Positions 45,637 to 53,203 of a DNA stretch of 64,000 nucleotides are shown piece by piece. This DNA comes from Prolixibacteraceae bacterium. Its GTDB lineage: Bacteria > Bacteroidota > Bacteroidia > Bacteroidales > Prolixibacteraceae. Position numbers and translations under genes: made by a program. The DNA lies in NCBI GenBank assembly GCA_025210775.1, contig JAOARB010000016.1, forward strand, positions 20,649 through 84,648, given 5' to 3'. The notes below the pieces were generated by a model. It was not told where the DNA came from, did not search any database, and was given only the letters and a program-made list of their open reading frames with translations. Positions within the stretch are counted from its first letter, which is position 1. Every line of letters begins with the position of its first letter.

Positions 45637-46463
45637 TAGAACTATTTTCCTATTCATTTTTCCAGAATGCACTAATTGCCGCAATATTGGCAGCCATCTC
45701 ATGTGGAATAATTGGATCGTATATTGTATCCAAAAGGATGGTTTTTATTAGTGGAGGAATAACCCATGCTTCTTTTGGTGGAGTGGGACTAGGTTATCTA
45801 CTTGGGTTTAATCCTCTTTTAGGTGCTGGTGTATTTGCAATTTTATCTTCCTCATTGGTCGAATTCATTCGTTCCAAATCCTCTATAAGAGAAGATTCAG
45901 CTATCGGAATGATCTGGGCATCAGGAATGGCATTAGGTATTCTTTTTGTCTCTCTTACACCAGGATATGCTCCCGATTTGATGAGTTATCTTTTTGGAGA
46001 TATACTGACCGTTAGTACCAATGATTTATATTGGATGACTGGAATTACCGTTCTTCTTTCACTAATATTTATCTTATTTCATAGGGTAATCACAGCAATT
46101 GCTTTTGATGAATCTTATGCCAAGACCTTACAACTACCAGTAAAAACAATCAATTATGTTATTGCCATTCTAACAGCACTAACCATTGTTATTAACATCC
46201 GTATATCAGGAATTATCTTGGTTATCTCACTGATGACCATTCCTCAAGCAACAGCACAAAAGTTAAGTCAACAGCTGAGATATATGATGCTTAATGCGAT
46301 ATGGATAGGGTTCATAGGAATCTTCAGTGGGCTATATTTCTCTTACCTTCTTGATATTCCTTCAGGTGCATCGATCATATTAAGTGAAATCATTCTCTTT
46401 TTCATTATTCATATCATAACGGGCTTAATGAAAAGCAAAAAAAATACGCCTAAACAAAATTAG
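45633..46463 (+). CDS. Metal ABC transporter permease (ZnuB/MntC-like)
   Basis: 276 residues with about eight membrane helices, starting [58 protein letters not shown]. This segment and the later [18 protein letters not shown] and [13 protein letters not shown] are the ABC-3 permease landmarks. Inner-membrane channel of the importer. It overlaps the ATPase gene by four bases, and its 3' end lies inside the stem of the following hairpin. Confidence 0.92.
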   Translation: [276 protein letters not shown]

Positions 46464-46470
46464 GCGTATT
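46443..46470 (+). terminator. Hairpin overlapping the end of the permease gene
   Basis: AATACGCCTAA (46443-46453) pairs with TTAGGCGTATT (46460-46470) across the permease stop codon. The following bases are AAAAC, not a T-run, so termination is uncertain. Confidence 0.55.
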
Positions 46471-46565
46471 AAAACTTAAAATGATTTATCTTTCACACAA
46501 AAACGTTATAACTGGTGCAATTGAATTTAGATCATCCTATGGTGACTTAAATTAAACATGAACCA

Positions 46566-46603
46566 ACTTGCAGTAACGCTATCTAAAATAGATTATTGCA
46601 AGT
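46566..46603 (-). terminator. Hairpin after the lipoprotein gene
   Basis: ACTTGCAGTAA pairs with TTATTGCAAGT (one wobble). Downstream of the minus-strand lipoprotein gene; no clear T-run, so it may be a 3' end or stability hairpin. Confidence 0.4.
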
Positions 46604-46612
46604 ATCGAGCAA

Positions 46613-47209
46613 TTATTGTTCCGAACTAGCAGCAACAATCTTTGCAATAGTAAATTCTATCTTTCCATATCCTTTTACCTTACCTTCTTTCTCTAGGCTC
46701 TTACCATAAGCATTATCTAGAGTAACTAGGAAAATATCACTTGCTTTTTGCATTGTAGTAACATCAAAAAATAGAAGTAGTTTATTGTCCTTTATTTTTG
46801 CGATATATTCAACACCATCAATAACCAAACTACCATTATCTTTAAGAGAATATGCATACTCTTCTTTTAGAATATTATCTTCTGTAATGGTCTTTGTAAC
46901 AATAAACTTAGAATCGGTGATCTTGTATTTATTTGCCTTATCTACATCCGTAAAATTCTTTGCAAAGCTATCCCATTCTCCTACCTTCTTTGCATCTTTA
47001 TAATACAACATCTCACAAGCAGTACATGTTCCCTCTACATTATTCACTTGCTCTTTTGTAGGCGTTTTAAACGTATCATCTACAAGTTTTAGAGTAGCCA
47101 CTTCTGTGTTTAGTGCAGAAATAGATGGAGTAGATTTATCTTTACTACAGCTTACAATGAATAAAGTTAGAAGTGCAAATACGAATGTTTGTTTTGATAA
47201 AAGTTTCAT
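46613..47209 (-). CDS. Hypothetical lipoprotein
   Basis: 198 residues from the ATG at 47209 (MKLLSKQTFVFALLTLFIVSC), chosen because it opens with the signal peptide; mature Cys at residue 21. After it: a helix with EVATLKLVDDTFKTPTKEQVNNVEGTCTACEMLYY, containing CTAC (a CxxC pair), then beta-rich sequence in which YAYSLKDNGSLVIDGVEYIAKIKDNKLLLFF looks like a lipocalin- or DUF-type barrel. I do not recognise the family. It is divergent from the ECF sigma gene, with 270 bases between, and could be part of the same envelope-stress regulon, but this is inference only. Confidence 0.65.
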   Translation of the reverse strand: MKLLSKQTFVFALLTLFIVSCSKDKSTPSISALNTEVATLKLVDDTFKTPTKEQVNNVEGTCTACEMLYYKDAKKVGEWDSFAKNFTDVDKANKYKITDSKFIVTKTITEDNILKEEYAYSLKDNGSLVIDGVEYIAKIKDNKLLLFFDVTTMQKASDIFLVTLDNAYGKSLEKEGKVKGYGKIEFTIAKIVAASSEQ

Positions 47210-47479
47210 AATAAATGTCATTAATTATTTATGTTAATACTATTGTTCTCTACGAGGTAGTTACACTCTAAAGACCCTATCATATTGAATTCGTTGCCTC
47301 GCAAAAAAAATATTTTTTACACAAAACATCCAAATAAATGACTATCAAACAATTACAACAATAATTTTTTTCAATAAAAAAATATTTATTTTTTTTCATC
47401 AAATACAAGCAACGTTTTTCAAAAGAGGTAGTCTTATTAATATAGTAAGGTAGATAGATGTGGTTACAGACAATAATTA

Positions 47480-48019
47480 ATGGACTTAAAAAGATTAATA
47501 AAGAAGTGTTTGCATAACGATCAACGAGCATATGAGAGATTATATAATCAATACGCTCCGACATTTGCAGGTATATGTAGACGTTATACAGACTCTAAAG
47601 ATGAAGCGAATGATATATTGCAAGAAGCATTTATCAAGATCTTTAATAATCTTGATAAGCTTAAAGAGAAATCTTTATTTGAGGCTTGGGCTAGAAGAAT
47701 TGTAGTCAATACTGCCATTCAAACAATAAAGAAATCTCAAAATTTAATCTCTATAGAACAAAATGAAATTGATATAACAGAAGAGCAAGAACAACACTCT
47801 ACTGAAGTGATGCAAAACTTAGAGATGGAGGAGATAATTACTCTGCTTGACCATCTACCGAAAGGATATAAAACGATTCTAAACCTATATGCGATAGAAG
47901 AGTATTCGCATAAAGAGATTGGGGAGATTTTAAATATCCAAGAAGCCACATCACGTTCACAATACCATAAAGCAAAGAAAGCTTTTCAAAAAATCATAGT
48001 ACAAACCATCACAGAATAG
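47480..48019 (+). CDS. ECF RNA polymerase sigma factor
   Basis: 179 residues. Region 2 in YERLYNQYAPTFAGICRRYTDSKDEANDILQEAFIKIFNNLDKLKEKSLFEAWARRIVVNTAI (residues about 18-78), region 4 helix-turn-helix in EEIITLLDHLPKGYKTILNLYAIEEYSHKEIGEILNIQEATSRSQYHKAKKAF (about 115-168). It directs transcription in response to an envelope signal. No usual FecR-type anti-sigma gene follows; instead the next gene, six bases later, is a predicted membrane/outer-membrane fusion that may sense or anchor it. Confidence 0.93.
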   Translation: MDLKRLIKKCLHNDQRAYERLYNQYAPTFAGICRRYTDSKDEANDILQEAFIKIFNNLDKLKEKSLFEAWARRIVVNTAIQTIKKSQNLISIEQNEIDITEEQEQHSTEVMQNLEMEEIITLLDHLPKGYKTILNLYAIEEYSHKEIGEILNIQEATSRSQYHKAKKAFQKIIVQTITE

Positions 48020-48024
48020 AAGTA

Positions 48025-49221
48025 ATGAGTGAATCACGATTTGAAGATCTTCTTAAGAAGAAAGCAGATAATTATAAGGCATCAGCTCCAGAAGGGATGT
48101 TTCAGGAGATTCTTGCACAAACTCAAAGTGCAAGCAGTAAAGCTATATCTTCAAAATCACTGGCTTCTAAAGTAAGAGATAAGGTTTTTCAAATTGGACG
48201 CCACAACATTGTAAAAGCGACCATTGGAATAGCTTGTATTACTGGAACATCTGTCATTATTAACCAACAGCTTCAGCAAGAAGAAACAACTCAAGAGATA
48301 GTTGAACCAGATGTTATAACGGAATCAAATAGCGAGGATGCTTACCATGTCTCACCAAATAGAAGAACAACTGAGATTAAACAAAAGAGTTCAAGTCAGG
48401 ATCAACTAATTCCTTCATCCAATACAAATAGTTACGAAGCTTCAACAAAAAAAGGGAAAGAAGAGAATATTAACCGACAACTCCATACGAAAGAGAGTAT
48501 TACAGCTCCAATAGACACGAATAATTACACCGATACGGATAATAAAGAACGTAAAGAAAAGCTAGATCATATTAATACAAAAGAGATGTATATACTTGAT
48601 CACAATGTCAAAGATTCTTTTGATATCAAAGCTATTTCAGATAGTTCCAAGACAAAAAATAGAGCTCATAGAATAGAGATAATGACCTCTGTCTCCTATG
48701 GCAAATCATTCCTTATTGAGGACTATTCGAACAATGACAGCTATAAGAGTAAATATTGTGCTACTGGTGTATATCTATATTATCGATTAAACCACAACCT
48801 AAAGCTTGTTGGAGGAGCAGATCTTCAGTATCTAAATATTAAAAGCAACTATTACAACAATGATGAGATAGATGGCACTATTGACCGTAAAATAAAGCTT
48901 ATTCATTTCAAAGGAGGAATCAACTATCAACTGCTAAAACAGAATAGATGGTCATTAGAAGCGGAAGCAAAAATAGGAGCTAGTTATAAGCTTTCTCATA
49001 TTAATTATCTTGATGGTAAATATTTTGATTACACATTTACGAACGATCAGACCTCTCTATATAGATGGTCTCCATCCGTAGATCTTACAATCTTTACAAA
49101 ATATCAAATCTCTAATCATTTTGATTTAGGAATTGCTATTCAGGGCTCATTCCATAAGATACTGGCACAATCTAATGTAATAAATACTGGTGGTATGATT
49201 ACATTATCGTATCGTTTATAA
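48025..49221 (+). CDS. Membrane protein with putative anti-sigma head and beta-barrel-like tail
   Basis: 398 residues in apparent cotranscription with the sigma factor (six-base gap). Residues 1-60 are a charged helical head (MSESRFEDLLKKKADNYKASAPEGMFQEILAQ) of the kind that binds ECF sigma factors; residues about 62-80 a single hydrophobic segment (NIVKATIGIACITGTSVII); 85-200 a charged, Ser/Thr/Lys-rich linker; 205-398 beta-strand-rich sequence with alternating hydrophobics and a C-terminal aromatic-rich strand ending TLSYRL, as in outer-membrane beta-barrels. Membrane-bound anti-sigma fused to an outer-membrane beta-barrel is a Bacteroidota arrangement of unclear mechanism, since one chain would span both membranes. 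Confidence 0.75.
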   Translation: MSESRFEDLLKKKADNYKASAPEGMFQEILAQTQSASSKAISSKSLASKVRDKVFQIGRHNIVKATIGIACITGTSVIINQQLQQEETTQEIVEPDVITESNSEDAYHVSPNRRTTEIKQKSSSQDQLIPSSNTNSYEASTKKGKEENINRQLHTKESITAPIDTNNYTDTDNKERKEKLDHINTKEMYILDHNVKDSFDIKAISDSSKTKNRAHRIEIMTSVSYGKSFLIEDYSNNDSYKSKYCATGVYLYYRLNHNLKLVGGADLQYLNIKSNYYNNDEIDGTIDRKIKLIHFKGGINYQLLKQNRWSLEAEAKIGASYKLSHINYLDGKYFDYTFTNDQTSLYRWSPSVDLTIFTKYQISNHFDLGIAIQGSFHKILAQSNVINTGGMITLSYRL

Positions 49222-49724
49222 CTACTTACTCAAGAATTAAATCAAACAGTGCAAATAAAAAAGATCTACAATTCATTTCAATTATCATAAACAGCTCTAA
49301 GCAATGATTTGCAAACATGTTAATAATAATATTAGTCTAGTTTATTAGGACTTCTTCAGCAGCTTAAAGAAACGAAATACGGGTATTACTACGACGCTAT
49401 AAACAGAGTAATTCAGTAAATAATTACAAAGGTTTGATTATGGGTTTATCCATGGTTCCTTCATGGTTGCTCCATGGTTTGTCCATCGATTTCACCCTTA
49501 TCGGTGGAGGAACCATGGACGAACCATGGACAAACCATGGAGGAACCACCTATTAATCCTTTATTTATCCCGTATAATTTTATGCTGAAATATTGAGCTC
49601 GATATGCAAAAAGAGTAAATAACGAAAGGTCAATAATTCATTTATGCCTGTAAGAAGAACCAAAATATTATTGTATAAATATTATGAACAAACACTGAAC
49701 AGAGGAGCTAACCTCTTTTTTTCT
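49222..49724. other. Intergenic region between convergent genes with 11-bp array
   Basis: No gene is visible in about 500 bases between two convergent genes. It holds the array at 49444-49546, and the remainder shows nothing that I recognise. Confidence 0.6.
49444..49546. repeat. 11-bp tandem-unit palindromic array (copy 3, related to copy 1)
   Basis: Left arm GTTTATCCATG, GTTCCTTCATG, GTTGCTCCATG, GTTTGTCCATC (49444-49487), a 15-base centre, then right arm GGTGGAGGAAC, CATGGACGAAC, CATGGACAAAC, CATGGAGGAAC (49503-49546): four units each side. The centre ATCGATTTCACCCTTATCG matches the reverse complement of the copy 1 centre (ATCGATTTCGCCCTTTTCG) with two differences, so copies 1 and 3 are homologous and inverted to each other. 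Copy 1 has two extra units in one arm. Confidence 0.9.
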
Positions 49725-52610
49725 CTAATCGTTATCACTTAAAGACATAATAAACTCCACTAGATTCTGATCATGTTCTAAGTTTAACTTTTTTCGAAGA
49801 CGATAACGCTTCACCTCGACACTACGAGGAGAGATATTCAAGAAGGATGCAATCTCTTTGGTGGTCATATTAATCTTCAAGAAGGCACAAAAACGTAAAT
49901 CATGAGGTGTCAGCTGAGGATATATCTTCTTTAGATTTAAAAAGAATGTTTTATTCGCATCATCAAAATTTTCATTAAAGACAGACCAATGATCTTGATT
50001 GTTTATCCCTGCATCAATAAGCTTATTAATACTAAACATGCTTTTCTTTGCTGCAGAAGTAACCACTGATTTCTCTAATTTTTCAAGATGCTCTTTTAGC
50101 TGTGTCAATAGTTCGTTTTTCTTTGTTACCATCATGGTATAATTGGCAATCTCTCTTGACTTATTTTCTACTTCATCTCGTAAATGATCATTTTTGAGCT
50201 TAATGATATGTTTCTCATTCTCATGCTGTAGTCTTTGTCCTATAAGCTTTTTTTGTTTCTCTAACTTACGGTAGTAAACCATTCTAACAACAACGATCAA
50301 TAAGAAGAATATTACGACATATGCTATCTTGGCATAGATAGAAAGATACCATGGAGGCAAAATCTTAAAGCGATATTCTGAAATTGAGGATACATTACCA
50401 TAGGTATCCATTGCTCTGACCTTAAATAAATAATCTCCATAAGGTAGTTTATTGTATTTCGCGCGCGTTGCTTCTATCGGATCAGTCCAAAATGAGTCAT
50501 ACCCTTCTAATTTCCACTGATAATTGATTCGTCCATAATTATAAACAGGCAATGAAAATTCGAAATAAAGATTGTTGTTGCTATTGTGAACAGATTCAAC
50601 CTGACCAAGATGTAATTCGATCTGTTTCTTAGAAGTCTGCGATCCACAACTTATTTTCCTAAACAAGACACTAGACCTATCAAGTAACACTTGTTCCTCA
50701 TTTTTCTTATCAACAAAAACGGAGAAACCATCATCTAAACATATAAGATATTGTCTCTTGCCGAGGGCAACGATATTCTCATATCCACTCAAGGTACTAC
50801 CACGGAGTAATTGAAAAGAGAGGGCATCAATCCTTTGCAACTTACCATGGTTTAATGTAACCTTGGCATATTTCTCTTTATTAAAAAACCAGTAGTGATT
50901 CTTATCAACAGGGATAATCTTATGGGCAGATTGTAGGTCCTCAAGATCTCTATTTAAAGTTTTATATGGAACGATCTTTTCATTGGTATAGTCATAAGAG
51001 AACAACTGCTTTCTTGTGGTAAATACGATTTGCTGGTCAACTTTAAAAACATTTACATTATAATCCTCTTGCAATCCATCATCGGCACCATAATAATCCG
51101 CCGTTAAAACAGATGTAAGAGAAGCGTTTAATTGTAGACGATACAACCCTCTGTAGGCATGACTAGCCCACAAATTACCTTTATAGTCAAACTCCAAAAA
51201 CTCTGTAGGTTCATGAAAGCCACTTACCATATGAGACATTCGCCATTTCCCCTGTATCTTTCTGTATACAACCAAACCAATATAGGTCCCTTGGATTAGC
51301 AAATCTGGATGATTGGGAACTTTTCTTAGTATCCATCCTCCAGACACATCCGAGATCTTTTGTAGGCCACTATTGGTCACAGTAAAAGTACCACTATTAT
51401 GTCCACAGAATAGTACTCCATCGATCACACTTAGATCCCAAACCTGACCTTGTGTATTTTCAACAAAAGAAAAATCACTGGAAAGATTTAATTCGGTAGA
51501 ATTCCAGTCAGCAGAGAAAAGACCATGATTGGTTCCAATATAAAGTTTGTCTTGATATACCGCTGCGCTATACACTGTCCCCAATTCCCCATCTCTATCA
51601 CGATAGTATTTAAACTCTGAATTAAGATTTACATAGTCAATACCATTATCAGACCCTATCCATAGGTTATCATCATGATCCACTTTTAAACCTAGAATTG
51701 TATTATTCTGTAACCCTTTAATCTTATCCAGATAGTTATAGATCTTCCCATTATGATCCAAAATGATGATGCCTTGGGTGATAGTACCAAAGACATAGTA
51801 ATATTGATTGTTTAATTTAACACGAGCCCCCTTATTAATCTTAGCTGCTTTCAAAATAGACGAAGCTTCATTCTCCCATGGAGTCATCTTATTATTCTGA
51901 AATAAGAAGAGTCCACCAGATTCGGTTCCAACTAAGAATCCATCTTCTGAATAAGGCAATACGACATTAATCGTTTGGGGAGCAAAGAATTGCGATCCCT
52001 CCATTAAAACCAAAGAATCGTTTTCAATAGTAAAAATGCCCACATGATCGACACTAGCCAATAATCGATCATTAATATTAAAGATGGTAAAGATATTTGC
52101 AGGGGTATTTAGGGTCTGAATGTGTTTTCCATCAAAACGAAAGATACGAGCAAAAGATTGAAAATAGACCTTATCACCTATTACAGATATCGCCCAAAAA
52201 TCTTGATTTTTTATCAACTCTGGGGCTACCTTATCAACTAAAGAAACATACTCTAACTGACCTTTTGTATTTCTCTCCCAATAACCGAACTCCTCATGGG
52301 CACCAATGTAAACACGACCTTTTTTATCAACTTCAACAGAACGAATGATCTGTTTATCGGGAAGAGTAAATAGGTTCCATAAAGCACCGTCATACTCTAT
52401 TAAACCATCAGAATTTGCAAAATACATCACCCCATTATCCGCTTGTGCTACATCCCAGTTTTGGTTGGCACCTTTATAATCTTTCTTCGAATAGTTCTTA
52501 ACATATGGGATTAAAAATCGATCATGCTTTACCTCCATCGCAGAAAAAGCAAAGGACGAAGAGAGCATTACAATAAATAGTGAGATCAATATATATAGAT
52601 GTGTTCGCAT
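49725..52610 (-). CDS. Membrane-anchored propeller/Y_Y_Y/LuxR transcriptional regulator
   Basis: 961 residues from the ATG at 52610, which opens with a signal peptide (MRTHLYILISLFIVMLSSSFAFS). Residues about 25-650 form repeated propeller blades (YFANSDGLIEYDGALWNLF, VYIGAHEEFGYW, DDNLWIGSDNGIDYVN). About 680-745 is a Y_Y_Y-type domain (YFEFSLPVYNYGRINYQWKLEGYDSFWTD), about 757-780 one membrane helix, then a coiled coil (IKLKNDHLRDEVENKSREIANYTMMVTKKNELL) and a C-terminal LuxR-type helix-turn-helix (TPHDLRFCAFLKINMTTKEIASFLNISPRSVEVKRYRLRKKL). There is no histidine kinase. A periplasmic sensor and cytoplasmic DNA-binding head in one protein; divergent from the susC operon, it is its likely regulator. 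Confidence 0.92.
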   Translation of the reverse strand: MRTHLYILISLFIVMLSSSFAFSAMEVKHDRFLIPYVKNYSKKDYKGANQNWDVAQADNGVMYFANSDGLIEYDGALWNLFTLPDKQIIRSVEVDKKGRVYIGAHEEFGYWERNTKGQLEYVSLVDKVAPELIKNQDFWAISVIGDKVYFQSFARIFRFDGKHIQTLNTPANIFTIFNINDRLLASVDHVGIFTIENDSLVLMEGSQFFAPQTINVVLPYSEDGFLVGTESGGLFLFQNNKMTPWENEASSILKAAKINKGARVKLNNQYYYVFGTITQGIIILDHNGKIYNYLDKIKGLQNNTILGLKVDHDDNLWIGSDNGIDYVNLNSEFKYYRDRDGELGTVYSAAVYQDKLYIGTNHGLFSADWNSTELNLSSDFSFVENTQGQVWDLSVIDGVLFCGHNSGTFTVTNSGLQKISDVSGGWILRKVPNHPDLLIQGTYIGLVVYRKIQGKWRMSHMVSGFHEPTEFLEFDYKGNLWASHAYRGLYRLQLNASLTSVLTADYYGADDGLQEDYNVNVFKVDQQIVFTTRKQLFSYDYTNEKIVPYKTLNRDLEDLQSAHKIIPVDKNHYWFFNKEKYAKVTLNHGKLQRIDALSFQLLRGSTLSGYENIVALGKRQYLICLDDGFSVFVDKKNEEQVLLDRSSVLFRKISCGSQTSKKQIELHLGQVESVHNSNNNLYFEFSLPVYNYGRINYQWKLEGYDSFWTDPIEATRAKYNKLPYGDYLFKVRAMDTYGNVSSISEYRFKILPPWYLSIYAKIAYVVIFFLLIVVVRMVYYRKLEKQKKLIGQRLQHENEKHIIKLKNDHLRDEVENKSREIANYTMMVTKKNELLTQLKEHLEKLEKSVVTSAAKKSMFSINKLIDAGINNQDHWSVFNENFDDANKTFFLNLKKIYPQLTPHDLRFCAFLKINMTTKEIASFLNISPRSVEVKRYRLRKKLNLEHDQNLVEFIMSLSDND

Positions 52611-53203
52611 TGTGTTTATAATGGTTTTTATCAGTAAAAATAAAAAATTATCATCGCATCCATTCATATATGACAACTATTAATAGCGTTCACATTATTT
52701 TTCTCTAAATAAATAATGGAATAGAATTTCATTATGTGAGTCCTTAGATCAAAATATGACAACATCGACTATAATAGATGGATTTATTGACTGAAAAGAT
52801 ACAAAATTAACTACAACATTACCACAACATTGGACAATTTTATCTACTCTACAAACAGTAACACACAACCATAAACAACTTACTAACAAAGCGATAACAT
52901 CAAAACACGTTGCCTGTACAGTATAAATAGCAGCATCTTATTTTTTTGTCTTCAATTATCAAGCAATATTTGTCATACAAGCTTAAACCATTAATTATTT
53001 ACCTCAATTCGGTAAATAACAAAGGGGGTAAATCACTCTCAAATCATAATTATTAGAACACATTAAAATAGATACAGTTTTAAACTAACAGAAAACGGAT
53101 AACAAAAATGCAAAAAGAAAAATCTTTTATTCTTTGTTGAATGTTCCTTAAAAATAAGGTAACAACAACATGCACTTATAACAACTAAACACAAAGCGAA
53201 CAC
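52611..53203. promoter_or_regulatory. Divergent control region of the utilisation locus
   Basis: About 590 bases between the regulator and susC, without a gene. Inverted repeat CATTATTT-10-AAATAATG at 52693-52718 near the regulator start; TTATTTACC-7-GGTAAATAA at 52995-53019, with a further GGTAAAT half-site at 53027-53033; a promoter-like TATTCTTTG at 53129-53137; and a small hairpin CCTTA/TAAGG at 53146-53159 in the susC leader. The inverted repeats are candidate binding sites for the LuxR head. The 5' leader of susC appears long. Confidence 0.55.
52995..53033. promoter_or_regulatory. Candidate operator of the susC operon
   Basis: Perfect 9-bp inverted repeat TTATTTACC / GGTAAATAA (spacer TCAATTC), followed 7 bases later by a third GGTAAAT half-site in direct orientation. 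Position, about 170 bases before susC, fits an activator site. Confidence 0.45.
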
